IMG/VR virus record: IMGVR_UViG_3300040801_000995
Coordinates: 1-26,959 of that record
DNA from: a virus
DNA: 26,959 bases
Reading direction: 5' to 3' (one strand)
Shown here: one piece after another, positions 7,385 to 15,535 of the stretch
Layout: each line of letters begins with the position of its first letter
How positions within the stretch are numbered: the first letter of the stretch is position 1
Translations under genes and position numbers: made by a program
The notes under the pieces: generated by a model
Told to the model about the DNA's origin: nothing
Seen by the model: only the letters and a program-made list of their open reading frames with translations
Databases searched by the model: none

Positions 7385-10300
7385 ACCAGCTGGGGCAATT
7401 GTAAGTAGTGCAATATTTCTCCTACCATACTTTTCCATATCAACTTTTAATTGTGGATCTAAATCAAACAATCTATTAAGAAATGGATTATTTTTTTCTT
7501 TTTCAGAATCATAGATTTTAAATTTTCCTCTTTCTTTTGCTAAATTAACAGATTCTTTAAATGCATTTAATGCTAATGTTTGGTGAACTTTTATTGAAAA
7601 ATTTGTAGCTTCTTTAGTTCCATATTTTATTCCTAATGCAGCTAACATATCACCTTCACCAGTTACACCAGTACCAGTTCTTCTACCAATCTCACACTTA
7701 CTTCTAATTCTTTGCCAAAGATTCTTTTCATAGAATTTAGTGTCTTCAGATTCTGGATCAGATTCTATTTTATTTAAAATCTTATCTATTTGTTCTAACT
7801 CAATATCTACAATATCATCCATATATCTCTGAGCAGTTCTAACATATTTAGAAAATTTATCGAAATTAAATTTAGCATCTTTTGTAAAAGGATTTTCGAC
7901 ATAACTATACAAATTCAATAGGAGCAAACGGCACGAATCCGCATCACATAATACGATTTCTCCACAATTAAGCTGATTTACATTCACATATTTCTTTTTT
8001 CCATTCTTAGTTAGTTCTTCAAATCCAGTAAAATAGTTATGAAAATCATCAACAGTTCCATTATATACATCTTCATATCCATCTTCAATAACTGAAACAA
8101 CTTTATGATTATAAACTTCAGCACTTTCTGAAACTTCTTTGAAATTTTTAAATCCATGTTTAGTTCTTAATCTACATGATGTATTTAATTCTTTACATTT
8201 ATCTTCCCATTCAGATAATTTTGGAATTCTATTTAATTCAAATTTTAAATCAGAATATATTTTAACTTGTTCTTCTTTTGTTTTAGTTGCTTTTAATAGA
8301 TATGCATTATTTACACTATTTGTTCTTTTATCTTTAATATCCTTATTGGTATTTAAATATTTATTTGAACATTCTGAACTACAAAAAGACACTTCTCTTT
8401 TAAAATAATTAATTTGAAATGGTTCTCCACATTCTTCACAATATTTAGTTACAAGAACTTCATTATTTGATATTTCTGCATCATAACCATTATCTAAAGC
8501 TTTTTTATATGTTTTAACCAATCTTGGATCAACATCAATATTATCATATCCTAATTCTAAAGCAATTTTTTTAGATAAAGTAATCACATTACCCAATTGT
8601 CTATATTCAACTAAAACTTGTGGTAAATTATTTTCTTTTGCATATTCTTGCCAATCTTTATATGAAATTCTTCTATCTAATTTTTTTGTTAATACCTTAA
8701 AATGTTCAATTATTTCATCATTAGAAATATTAGAATAATTTGGATTACTTTCACCTGGATGTGATGCAAAATTAAATTTCCACTTATCTTCCATTTTATG
8801 ATATGGATTTTTATTGCCTTCCATCATTAATCCATGATATTTATCATGTTCTTTTTTAGTTAATAATTCTAAGTTATCTAAAGAATTATTCTTACTATTA
8901 AAGTCTTTATGATGAATCACATACCCTTTATCTATTTTATTTCCTGTAAATTGTTCATAAATAAATCTATGTTCTGATTTAGGTTTAGAAAACTTTCCAT
9001 CATTTATCCAAAAATAATCTGAACTTCTTGAATTAGATTTAAAAATATCATCAAAAGATGCTTCCCATTTAGTCATAATATGGAGACTGTCACCCTTTAC
9101 TAAATCTTTAGCTTCTTTATAAGAACCATCTTTAAGTCTAAATTTATGATTTCCAGTTACTCTAATTGAATGTCCACCTTCGATATTAACTTTATAAATT
9201 TTTTGATTAAAATTACTAATTCTTGGGTTTCTCATTGTTCTAATGCACAATTCACCATTGTTATCTAAGGTATAAACAGGAATATCATTTCCTTCTTCTG
9301 CTAATTGTTTAATAGAAACATAATTTCTACCATCAGCAACAGAAACCATTGTATCTCCAACCACACATGGATTTGTTCCAATACTTTTAAATCCTTGATC
9401 AGCATAACAATCTGGAATAGATTCCTTTTCTATAGTGTCCCAGAAAAGAACACCTGGTTCTGCACTTTTATAATTATTCTCAATCAATTTATCCCATATT
9501 TCCTTTGGATCTATTTCTTTTGTTTGTATAGGATTTTCAGACACAATTGGAAATTGTTGAATATATTTTTTTTCATTGTTTAGAGCATCCATAAATGCAT
9601 CATCAATTTTAACAGAAATATTTGCACCAGTAACTTTTGTTGTATCTAATTTAGCATCTATAAAGGCTTTTGAATCTATTGATTTGACATGGGTTGATAG
9701 CATAAGAGCACCCCTTCTCCCACTATTATGAACATAAAAACCATTAGCCCAAAACAAATGAGTATTTTCTAATGTTAAATCATAAACCTCAGAATCTTTT
9801 TCATAAAAATCCTTGGAAACTAATTCATCTTGATATAAATTTGATTCATTTTTTAATTCTACTTTATCTTTTTTCAATCTTTCAATAGTATTTAAAGATA
9901 AATATTGAGAATTATCTGGAACATAATTAAAATCATTATAATTAGATTTAATAAGTATATCTTTACTTTTATAATTGGATATAAAACAATCTCTTTTTGT
10001 TTCTAAAATATTTTCAGAAACTTTACAACTATGTAAAGCAGATTCATAAAATTTAGTTTTACTCGATGCACCAGGTACAGATAAAGTATATAAATCTTTC
10101 CAACCCTTATTACTTCTATCTTCTTTAGATATTTTAGATAAAATACCATAGGTTTGTAAAATTAATTTAACATCAGTTAAAAATTCTCTATTAATTGAAT
10201 GAAATCTATATGATTTCTTTTTCTTTGCATAAGACCCATCAGCATCAAAATATCCAGATATAAATGCCATTTGAACTTTTTTATTTGATTTCTTAATTAA

Positions 10301-11494
10301 TTCTGGAAATTTAATTTTATCACTTTTTTCTTTTGCAATAAAATTATCTATTAAGAAGTCATATAAATATTGTGAGTTTATTCTCAAATTAATCCAATTA
10401 CCTTTATTATATTTTTCATTTAAATTTTTTCCAAATTGTTCTTTAAATATTTTTTTAAGTTTATTTATTATATTTGGTCTTTTAGAATCACAAGCCAATG
10501 ATATTTCAGTTGCTATATGGTTTTGTGTTTCATTTGATATTTTTTTATATATTGATCCATCACCATACATATAACCCAATAAATAGGCAATATCATCATT
10601 TAAATATTTTGGTAAATTTAATTCTTGTATTCTATTTCCATATTGTTTTTCTTTTTTTATTAAAGGTAATAAATCTATTTTATTATTTAGATTTCCATTT
10701 ATCATACTCAATTTTTCACCAATTTTAACGTCCTTTATTCTTTTTTCTCCTTTTAAAGTATGAAAAATATGATCTTCGCTACATATTATTTCATTTCCAT
10801 ATTTTGTAGTTACTTTAATAGTATCTTTTGTGTTTTTTAACTTATTAATGACTTTAACCCATCCATTTTCAGTCCAAACTTCCATTCCGATACTTACATC
10901 TTTTATTTTAATTAAACCATCTTTTGTTAAAATATTTGTATCATATCTTAAACATTGTGCTACTTCTCTAATGCTATTAGAATATCTTTCCATAAATGGA
11001 ACTACGCCAGTTGATGTTAATGCAGCATTTTTAACATGAGTTCCACTTGGTCTAATATGTTCCAATGTTGTTCCAACACCAGCTCTCCTTTTACATAATT
11101 GAATTATTTCTTGGTCTGTTCTTAAAACTGAACCATAAGAATCTTCTGCATTACCATCACCTTTTTCTTGCGCACCAACTACAAAACAATTAGATATTGA
11201 AGATATTTGAAAATCATTACCAATACCTGCCATTGGACTACCTTGTGGTATAATATATTTGAAATCTTTCATTGAATCAAATATTTCATCTTCATTTAAT
11301 GGATTTGTATATTTACTTTCAATTCTAGCTATTTCTTTTGCAATTCTTCTATGCATATCCTCTGGTGATTTTTCATATAAATTACCTTCTGAATCTTTTA
11401 ATGCATATTTATTAATCCATACATTTGCTGGTAATTCTTCACCATTAAAATATTTGAGTGTTTCCTTTAATACTTCTTCTCTTGAATATTTCAT
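7040..11494 (-). CDS. nrdJ: Ribonucleotide reductase NrdJ, N-terminal fragment with two full inteins and an N-intein
   Basis: 1484 residues. Extein segments are 1-180, 591-709 and 1177-1370. It reduces ribonucleotides to deoxyribonucleotides using adenosylcobalamin. The N-terminus (SREEVLKETLKYFNGEELPANVW) is typical of class II enzymes. C103 (SNCFVV) and C1188 (DSCRLL) fit the redox pair. The catalytic N-x-C-x-E motif reads N708-P-C1177-G-E1179 once intein 2 (710-1176) is removed, so C1177 is the predicted thiyl cysteine. Intein 1 (181-590) carries a LAGLIDADG endonuclease, intein 2 an HNH endonuclease, and residues 1371-1484 are the N-half of split intein 3. The remaining third of the enzyme is encoded at 4646-5890. 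Three inteins make up about two thirds of this fragment. Confidence 0.95.
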   Translation of the reverse strand: MKYSREEVLKETLKYFNGEELPANVWINKYALKDSEGNLYEKSPEDMHRRIAKEIARIESKYTNPLNEDEIFDSMKDFKYIIPQGSPMAGIGNDFQISSISNCFVVGAQEKGDGNAEDSYGSVLRTDQEIIQLCKRRAGVGTTLEHIRPSGTHVKNAALTSTGVVPFMERYSNSIREVAQCLRYDTNILTKDGLIKIKDVSIGMEVWTENGWVKVINKLKNTKDTIKVTTKYGNEIICSEDHIFHTLKGEKRIKDVKIGEKLSMINGNLNNKIDLLPLIKKEKQYGNRIQELNLPKYLNDDIAYLLGYMYGDGSIYKKISNETQNHIATEISLACDSKRPNIINKLKKIFKEQFGKNLNEKYNKGNWINLRINSQYLYDFLIDNFIAKEKSDKIKFPELIKKSNKKVQMAFISGYFDADGSYAKKKKSYRFHSINREFLTDVKLILQTYGILSKISKEDRSNKGWKDLYTLSVPGASSKTKFYESALHSCKVSENILETKRDCFISNYKSKDILIKSNYNDFNYVPDNSQYLSLNTIERLKKDKVELKNESNLYQDELVSKDFYEKDSEVYDLTLENTHLFWANGFYVHNSGRRGALMLSTHVKSIDSKAFIDAKLDTTKVTGANISVKIDDAFMDALNNEKKYIQQFPIVSENPIQTKEIDPKEIWDKLIENNYKSAEPGVLFWDTIEKESIPDCYADQGFKSIGTNPCVVGDTMVSVADGRNYVSIKQLAEEGNDIPVYTLDNNGELCIRTMRNPRISNFNQKIYKVNIEGGHSIRVTGNHKFRLKDGSYKEAKDLVKGDSLHIMTKWEASFDDIFKSNSRSSDYFWINDGKFSKPKSEHRFIYEQFTGNKIDKGYVIHHKDFNSKNNSLDNLELLTKKEHDKYHGLMMEGNKNPYHKMEDKWKFNFASHPGESNPNYSNISNDEIIEHFKVLTKKLDRRISYKDWQEYAKENNLPQVLVEYRQLGNVITLSKKIALELGYDNIDVDPRLVKTYKKALDNGYDAEISNNEVLVTKYCEECGEPFQINYFKREVSFCSSECSNKYLNTNKDIKDKRTNSVNNAYLLKATKTKEEQVKIYSDLKFELNRIPKLSEWEDKCKELNTSCRLRTKHGFKNFKEVSESAEVYNHKVVSVIEDGYEDVYNGTVDDFHNYFTGFEELTKNGKKKYVNVNQLNCGEIVLCDADSCRLLLLNLYSYVENPFTKDAKFNFDKFSKYVRTAQRYMDDIVDIELEQIDKILNKIESDPESEDTKFYEKNLWQRIRSKCEIGRRTGTGVTGEGDMLAALGIKYGTKEATNFSIKVHQTLALNAFKESVNLAKERGKFKIYDSEKEKNNPFLNRLFDLDPQLKVDMEKYGRRNIALLTIAPAGCLVEDTKIKTDNGEITLAQLFLVNGYDLDKFRGLKNIWLDVHKDIYVENIDGKKNKITKLYWNGESETKIISLENDATIESTLEHKFLVKLNDKEAIWKKAEELKIGDKIIQKK
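7967..9367 (-). mobile_element. NrdJ intein 2 with HNH homing endonuclease
   Basis: 467 residues (710-1176), inserted between TNP and CGEI, inside the catalytic loop. Splicing blocks: CVVGDTMV at the start, GNHKFRL as block B (N-H rather than T-x-x-H), and VYNGTVDDFHNYFT as block F. The end is VNVNQLN followed by Cys, so the usual penultimate His is Leu. The endonuclease has an HNH core (VIHHKDFNSKNNSLDNLELL, H861/H862, N874, H883) followed by a C-x2-C...C-x3-C zinc-finger element (CEECG to CSSEC). It is contiguous and should splice in cis. Confidence 0.92.
9725..10954 (-). mobile_element. NrdJ intein 1 with LAGLIDADG homing endonuclease
   Basis: 410 residues (181-590), inserted between REVAQ and SGRRGALM. 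It begins at Cys (CLRYDTNIL) and has block B as ICSEDHIF. Two dodecapeptide motifs follow, YLLGYMYGDG (about 304-313) and FISGYFDADG (about 411-420), each with an acidic catalytic residue. It ends GFYVHN with Ser at +1. All splicing residues are standard, so both the intein and the monomeric LAGLIDADG nuclease appear intact. Confidence 0.94.
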
Positions 11495-11535
11495 ATTTAT
11501 CTCGTTATTTTTTATTTTTTATTTTATTATATTTT

Positions 11536-12204
11536 TTAAACAAAGTTTATATCACCTAAGTTATCTAAATATCCTTTTTGTTTTAATTCCATTATAATTA
11601 CTGTTGCATACTTTTTTTCTAATAATTTATACATATTGAATATATTATCTGTAAAATAATATGATAATGCAACAAATATTTCACATCTAGTGTATTTATG
11701 TTTCAATTTTTTAATTAATAATTCAAAATAATCATTAAAATCTTCCCTTCTAGGTTTTCTTCTATTTTGATTAAAATCTAAATCAGTATCATTTGTTAAT
11801 ATTTCATGGACATCTTGTTCCAAATTAATATCATTTAAATAATCCATATTATTAATAGATTCATACTCATATCTAGAACCAGTTTCTACAGAAACTTCTT
11901 CATTAAATATAGTTGATGAATATTCATCCACATCATCTTTTTCTTCTATTTTACCTGCAAACAAAACATCTCTTTCTAAGGAATGTTTTCCTTCAATTTT
12001 ATGTTTATTTTGCTGATTTATAAATTTGAAATCGAAATCATTATTTGATTCATTATATTTATCATCTTCATCATCTATATCAATATCCAAATCATTATTT
12101 GATTCATTATATTCATCATCTATATCAATATCTAAATCAACACATTCCAATTCATCTTTTTCATCATATTCAATATCATCATTTTCATTCTCTTTATCAT
12201 TCAT
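11536..12204 (-). CDS. Acidic repeat protein of unknown function
   Basis: 222 residues, between gene 41 and nrdJ. Residues 1-60 are extremely acidic and contain a duplicated 18-residue unit (DLDIDIDDE...YNESNND, twice). The middle is polar and probably disordered. The C-terminal 75 residues look like a folded, helical domain (EDFNDYFELLIKKLKHKY, FVALSYYFTDN, LLEKKYATVIIMELKQKGYL). The acidic part could mimic DNA or bind a basic partner; that is inference. Placement among replication genes suggests a replication-linked role, but no family is recognised. Confidence 0.75.
   Translation of the reverse strand: MNDKENENDDIEYDEKDELECVDLDIDIDDEYNESNNDLDIDIDDEDDKYNESNNDFDFKFINQQNKHKIEGKHSLERDVLFAGKIEEKDDVDEYSSTIFNEEVSVETGSRYEYESINNMDYLNDINLEQDVHEILTNDTDLDFNQNRRKPRREDFNDYFELLIKKLKHKYTRCEIFVALSYYFTDNIFNMYKLLEKKYATVIIMELKQKGYLDNLGDINFV
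12035..12136 (-). repeat. 54-bp direct duplication inside the acidic protein gene
   Basis: The 24-base string starting at 12035 recurs at 12089, 54 bases later, and the flanking bases also repeat with a few changes. It encodes two copies of a DIDIDDE...YNESNND unit. The second-strand reading frames over this stretch are Ser/His/Tyr-rich artefacts. Confidence 0.8.
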
Positions 12205-12222
12205 ATGATTTTATTTATTTTT

Positions 12223-13314
12223 TTATTTAGTTGTACCAATAAATTGATCATTTTCCATCAATAGAAATTTGGTATTAAAATCAAATCTTATTTGTTCATT
12301 TGTATATTCACCATCTCTCAATTTTAATACTTTTAAAATATATTTATTTTCCTTTTTCATTGCAGCATTTCTAATAATACCTAAAACGACATCTGATGTT
12401 TCTGCTACAGCTTTAGATTCTGGTATATCTTTTAATCCAATATCACTCCCACCCCAAACAGATTTATCTGTTTGTGTTGCAGTTATCATTGCAAGTTCGT
12501 GTTTATCTGCAATATATCTCAAACCTTCAGCAAAATGCTTACCTTTTAAAAATAACATATTTCCAATGTCTTGACCTTTTTCCAGACCCATAATATTAAT
12601 ATAATCAACACACACAGCATGTATTTTTATCTTTTTAACTTCTTCTAATTTATGAATAAAATTATCTAATTGGGTTACTGTCATAGAGCTTGTAGGAAAT
12701 TTTTTAACTATTAATTTACCTGGTGTTTGTTCAAACATACCACCACTACCAGCAGCATATTTCATTTCATTAATTTTATTTTTCATATATGTTTCATCCT
12801 TAGATAAATCATTATATTGATCAATAGGTATCTTTAATCTTTGAGATCCCATTCTTTTAATACATTTATGTTCAGCCATTTCTAATGAAACATATAATAC
12901 ATTTTTTCCTTGGTCTGCAATTTTTACACTAATGTTATTTAACCACATAGAATTATGGGATAAAATATCATTGGTATAAAATCTATGATTATCATCTCCA
13001 ATTTCCATATCATACATATTTTCTTTCTGCTTTGTGTTTTCTATTGAAACAACGACATCTGGACCATCTTTAGTTAAAATAACATTATTTGGCTTCAAGT
13101 CTTTCACAAAGACTTCTTCTAAATCTTCATTGAAGACAATATGTGTATCTGCACATTCTAAATAATGTCTTTTTGTTTTTAAGATCCACTTTTCATATTC
13201 TATAGTTTTTCCAATTTTTTTAATATCAGACCAACCACTATCAGTTTCAACTTCCCAACCATCTACATTAAGTGTATCAATAAATTTTCTTTCTATATTT
13301 TCTGATTTTAACAT
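12223..13314 (-). CDS. 41: Replicative helicase gp41, C-terminal fragment with long C-intein
   Basis: 363 residues. Residues 1-121 are the larger part of an atypically split intein. From S122 the extein reads SMWLNNISVKIAD, completing the Walker A motif GETNVGK-S begun at 15437-16150. The DnaB/gp41 core follows: VLYVSLEMAEHKCIKR, as in T4 gp41 VLYISMEMAEEVCAKR, then the Walker B strand IHAVCVDYINIM and the ITATQTDKSVWGGSD segment. The enzyme unwinds DNA 5' to 3' at the fork as a hexamer. N- and C-exteins total about 447 residues, close to T4 gp41 (475). No helicase exists until trans-splicing restores the P-loop. Confidence 0.94.
   Translation of the reverse strand: MLKSENIERKFIDTLNVDGWEVETDSGWSDIKKIGKTIEYEKWILKTKRHYLECADTHIVFNEDLEEVFVKDLKPNNVILTKDGPDVVVSIENTKQKENMYDMEIGDDNHRFYTNDILSHNSMWLNNISVKIADQGKNVLYVSLEMAEHKCIKRMGSQRLKIPIDQYNDLSKDETYMKNKINEMKYAAGSGGMFEQTPGKLIVKKFPTSSMTVTQLDNFIHKLEEVKKIKIHAVCVDYINIMGLEKGQDIGNMLFLKGKHFAEGLRYIADKHELAMITATQTDKSVWGGSDIGLKDIPESKAVAETSDVVLGIIRNAAMKKENKYILKVLKLRDGEYTNEQIRFDFNTKFLLMENDQFIGTTK
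12952..13314 (-). mobile_element. C-terminal part of the atypically split gp41 intein
   Basis: 121 residues. Unlike a normal C-intein (about 40 residues), it contains block B (YLECADTHIVF), the following strands (VFVKDLKPNNVILTKDG), block F (ENMYDMEIGDDNHRFYTND) and block G (ILSHN), with Ser at +1. The complementary N-part at 15437-15535 has only 32 residues. The break is therefore just after block A rather than at the endonuclease position. Confidence 0.92.
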
Positions 13315-13382
13315 CTATATTTTTACTTTATTTTTATTTACTTATCCATAATTAGATAATTCTTATTATAATTTTTTAAAGA

Positions 13383-13401
13383 AAAGTTTTAGAAAAACTT
13401 T
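13383..13401 (-). terminator. Weak hairpin downstream of the ART-like gene
   Basis: AAAGTTTT and AAAACTTT form an 8-bp stem with a 3-base loop a few bases after the stop at 13407. On the minus strand it is followed by TCTTT. The stem is almost all A/T, so it would be weak. It lies in the 92-base gap before the gene 41 C-fragment, the largest gap in this run, and could modestly limit read-through or stabilise an mRNA end. Confidence 0.25.
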
Positions 13402-13406
13402 AATTT

Positions 13407-14093
13407 TTAAATTAAAGTTATTGATTTTGGATTGAAATGGTTATATGTATAAACACCACTGGATCTTGGATCTTTATATAATTTTAAATTTCCTATATTA
13501 TTTATATCAATTTCTAAGACAACATATTTAAAATTATTTCCATACATTTTATCTCTGAATTCATTTTGTTCTTTAATTTTGAAAACATCTTTTTTATTTA
13601 ATGAAAAATAAATTCTATCTAGTCTCCAATCTCCTTTTTTATCATATTTTGGAATTAGTCCATTTTTCTTTATTTTATTTAAGTTTTCTATTTTTGTAAC
13701 ATGATATAAATTATCTGGTTTATATTTTAATTCTTCATCATATTTTGAATCAAAAAATAATTCACATTTATCTTTATTTTTTGATTCCTTTAAGAAAAGA
13801 TTAACACTTATCCAAGGAAAAGATTTTACCATTTTTTTCGTATTATATATTTTATAATAAGAAATATAATATCCTAAATTATTAAATATATGAAACATAT
13901 ATTCTAACTGATTTTCATTAAGTGTTTCTTCAAATAAAACCTTGAATAATCCATCATTATAATTAAATTCTACATTATACCATATTTTTAAATCTGATAG
14001 AGTTCTATCTATAATTGAATCACATTTATTTAGATTATGTGTAGTTATTAAACCATCTTTTATCATAACCACAAAATCACTATATTTTAACAT
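13407..14093 (-). CDS. Predicted ADP-ribosyltransferase-fold protein in the gene 41 break
   Basis: 228 residues with two parts. Residues 1-125 are unrecognised alpha/beta. Residues 126-228 show the pattern of small ART-fold enzymes (KptA/Tpt1, DarT and PARP-like groups): LYHVTKIENLNKIKKNGL with H131, RIYFS with Y162, a VVLEIDI strand, and LYKDPRSSGVYTYNHFNP with D208 and Y215. Family knowledge suggests NAD-dependent transfer or RNA 2'-phosphate chemistry, but the third catalytic residue is not certain. It is a clear paralogue of the protein at 16865, which lies in the uvsX break. It is followed by the gene 41 C-fragment and preceded by an 80-residue gene. Fold assignment is from motif shape only. 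Confidence 0.55.
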   Translation of the reverse strand: MLKYSDFVVMIKDGLITTHNLNKCDSIIDRTLSDLKIWYNVEFNYNDGLFKVLFEETLNENQLEYMFHIFNNLGYYISYYKIYNTKKMVKSFPWISVNLFLKESKNKDKCELFFDSKYDEELKYKPDNLYHVTKIENLNKIKKNGLIPKYDKKGDWRLDRIYFSLNKKDVFKIKEQNEFRDKMYGNNFKYVVLEIDINNIGNLKLYKDPRSSGVYTYNHFNPKSITLI

Positions 14094-14101
14094 TTCAATC
14101 T

Positions 14102-14344
14102 TTAGTTTTTAAATTCTATATCATCAAATTCAAATAATATATTAGAAAAAATAGGGTAGTTTTTATCATTCAATTTTAAAAATCCAAACTTATAATCACC
14201 AACAACATCTTGTTCAATGTTCTTTTGAATTGGGATAAATGATTTAAAATTTTCTACTATTTTACTAAATTCATATGATATATGAATTTCTTGTTTATCT
14301 TTAATATTATCTTCTATAAATTTTATTATTTTATCTTCATTCAT
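14102..14344 (-). CDS. Unknown 80-residue protein in the gene 41 break
   Basis: 80 residues, acidic, with helix at the N-terminus (EDKIIKFIEDNIKDKQ) and strands after it (YKFGFLKLNDKNYPIF). Its start overlaps the end of the endonuclease gene by eight bases, and its stop is eight bases from the ART-like gene, so all three are probably co-translated cargo. It could be a partner or inhibitor of the ART-like protein, but no homology supports that. Confidence 0.65.
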   Translation of the reverse strand: MNEDKIIKFIEDNIKDKQEIHISYEFSKIVENFKSFIPIQKNIEQDVVGDYKFGFLKLNDKNYPIFSNILFEFDDIEFKN

Positions 14345-15431
14345 ATTTTAAAAATTTTTTACATTTTTCTATAACTAATTTTGGGTTTTCTTTAAATTCA
14401 TCTTCCCATATAACTAAAACATCAAATCCATTTTCTTTTGCTAAATTTATCTTATATTCATCCATTTTCCATATATCTTCTGATTTCAAATGTTTTAAAT
14501 ATGGATGTGGATTGTCACATTTTTTAAATATTTTTGGGTTTGCATGATATACATCACCATTAAATTCTATTATCTTTTTCCTACTTATATTTGTATAATC
14601 ATATTTCTTATTTGTTATATTGTATTCGTAATTTTTTTCACCATAAAAAACATATTCATTATTTTCCAACATTCTAAATAATTCTTGTGATACCTCAGAA
14701 TATCCTATTTTTAGTTTTCCATTTTTATTTAAACTTTCAATCCATTTTTCTTGCCTATTTATAAAAACTTCCAAACCTTTCTTATAACCATATTTTTCAA
14801 TGCAGATTTTCCTTGAAAATGTTTCTTGTCTTTCTTTTATTTTTTCTTTTGCTTCTTCTTTATTAAAACCTTTTTTAATCCAATAATCTATTTGTGTTGT
14901 ATTTACATCTTTATATAATTCTGGTTTATTTCTTCTTTTGTTCCATGTTTTCTTATGTAAATTGTTCAACACATATTCAATATTCAATGTGGATTCTTCT
15001 TCGTTAAATCCTCTTTTTAACCAATATTCCTTACATTGATGACTTCTTTCTTTATTAAAATTTGGATTTTCTTTTAGTTTTTTGTTGATTGTTTTTTTAT
15101 ATGATTTTTTTCTATCTTTATTAAGTTTATCTAATCTTTGGACTGCATCTTCTTTTGACAATTCTAACATTTTTATACCATATTCTATAGTATATGTGGC
15201 TCTACTTTTTGAAATACAATTTTTAGATTTACATATTTTTTTATATCCTTTAGTATATCCTATTAAGGAACAAACATCACCACAAAAAACACATCTTGGT
15301 CTATTTATTTTTGATATAAATTTATCATAATAATCTTCAATAGTAATATCGTTTTTATGTGACATTTTTATATGTTTCTGAATATTGTTTATTCCGTTAA
15401 ATTCTTTACCACATAGTTTACATTTTATCAT
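14337..15431 (-). CDS. Free-standing zinc-finger Vsr-fold homing endonuclease
   Basis: 364 residues. It begins with a C2H2 zinc finger (C4-x2-C7-x12-H20-x4-H25) and continues with a second cysteine cluster (C47, C50, then C67 and C72). Residues 135-235 hold repeated KKGFNKEEAKEKI-like helices that probably contact DNA. The C-terminal 115 residues form a Vsr-type nuclease: D278 in KYDYTN, EFNGDVYHANP with H296, and VLVIWEDEF at 338-346. It lies five bases after the stop of the gene 41 N-fragment, so it is placed to home into the GETNVGK/S codons of intein-free helicase genes. Its DNA-binding region differs completely from that of the nrdJ endonuclease. Confidence 0.85.
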   Translation of the reverse strand: MIKCKLCGKEFNGINNIQKHIKMSHKNDITIEDYYDKFISKINRPRCVFCGDVCSLIGYTKGYKKICKSKNCISKSRATYTIEYGIKMLELSKEDAVQRLDKLNKDRKKSYKKTINKKLKENPNFNKERSHQCKEYWLKRGFNEEESTLNIEYVLNNLHKKTWNKRRNKPELYKDVNTTQIDYWIKKGFNKEEAKEKIKERQETFSRKICIEKYGYKKGLEVFINRQEKWIESLNKNGKLKIGYSEVSQELFRMLENNEYVFYGEKNYEYNITNKKYDYTNISRKKIIEFNGDVYHANPKIFKKCDNPHPYLKHLKSEDIWKMDEYKINLAKENGFDVLVIWEDEFKENPKLVIEKCKKFLKYE

Positions 15432-15436
15432 ATAAA

Positions 15437-15535
15437 TTAATTTTCTATTGATTTAAAAAAATCATAAATATTAATCCGTTTAATTTCGTTATTGTTTTTA
15501 TTACGAACTGTAATTAAAGTATTTGGTGAAAAACA
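15437..15535 (-). mobile_element. N-terminal part (32 residues) of the atypically split gp41 intein
   Basis: Only block A and the following helix are present (CFSPNTLITV, then INIYDFFKSIEN and stop). Known atypically split inteins, such as AceL-TerL with a 25-residue N-part, have this layout. The insertion is at GK/S of the P-loop, so unspliced helicase cannot bind ATP properly. Confidence 0.9.

Noticed and set aside
12026-12230. Ser-, His- and Tyr-rich open frames on the plus strand
   Set aside because: They are the antisense of the acidic repeat region, whose GAT/GAA codons leave few stops on the other strand.
13383-13401. Strong intrinsic terminator
   Set aside because: The stem is nearly all A/T and the following T tract is short; kept only as a weak, low-confidence feature.
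13407-14093. Degenerate homing endonuclease
   Set aside because: No Vsr, HNH, GIY-YIG or LAGLIDADG signature is visible, and the LYH/RIY/KDP motif series fits an ART-type fold better, though this needs a structure search.
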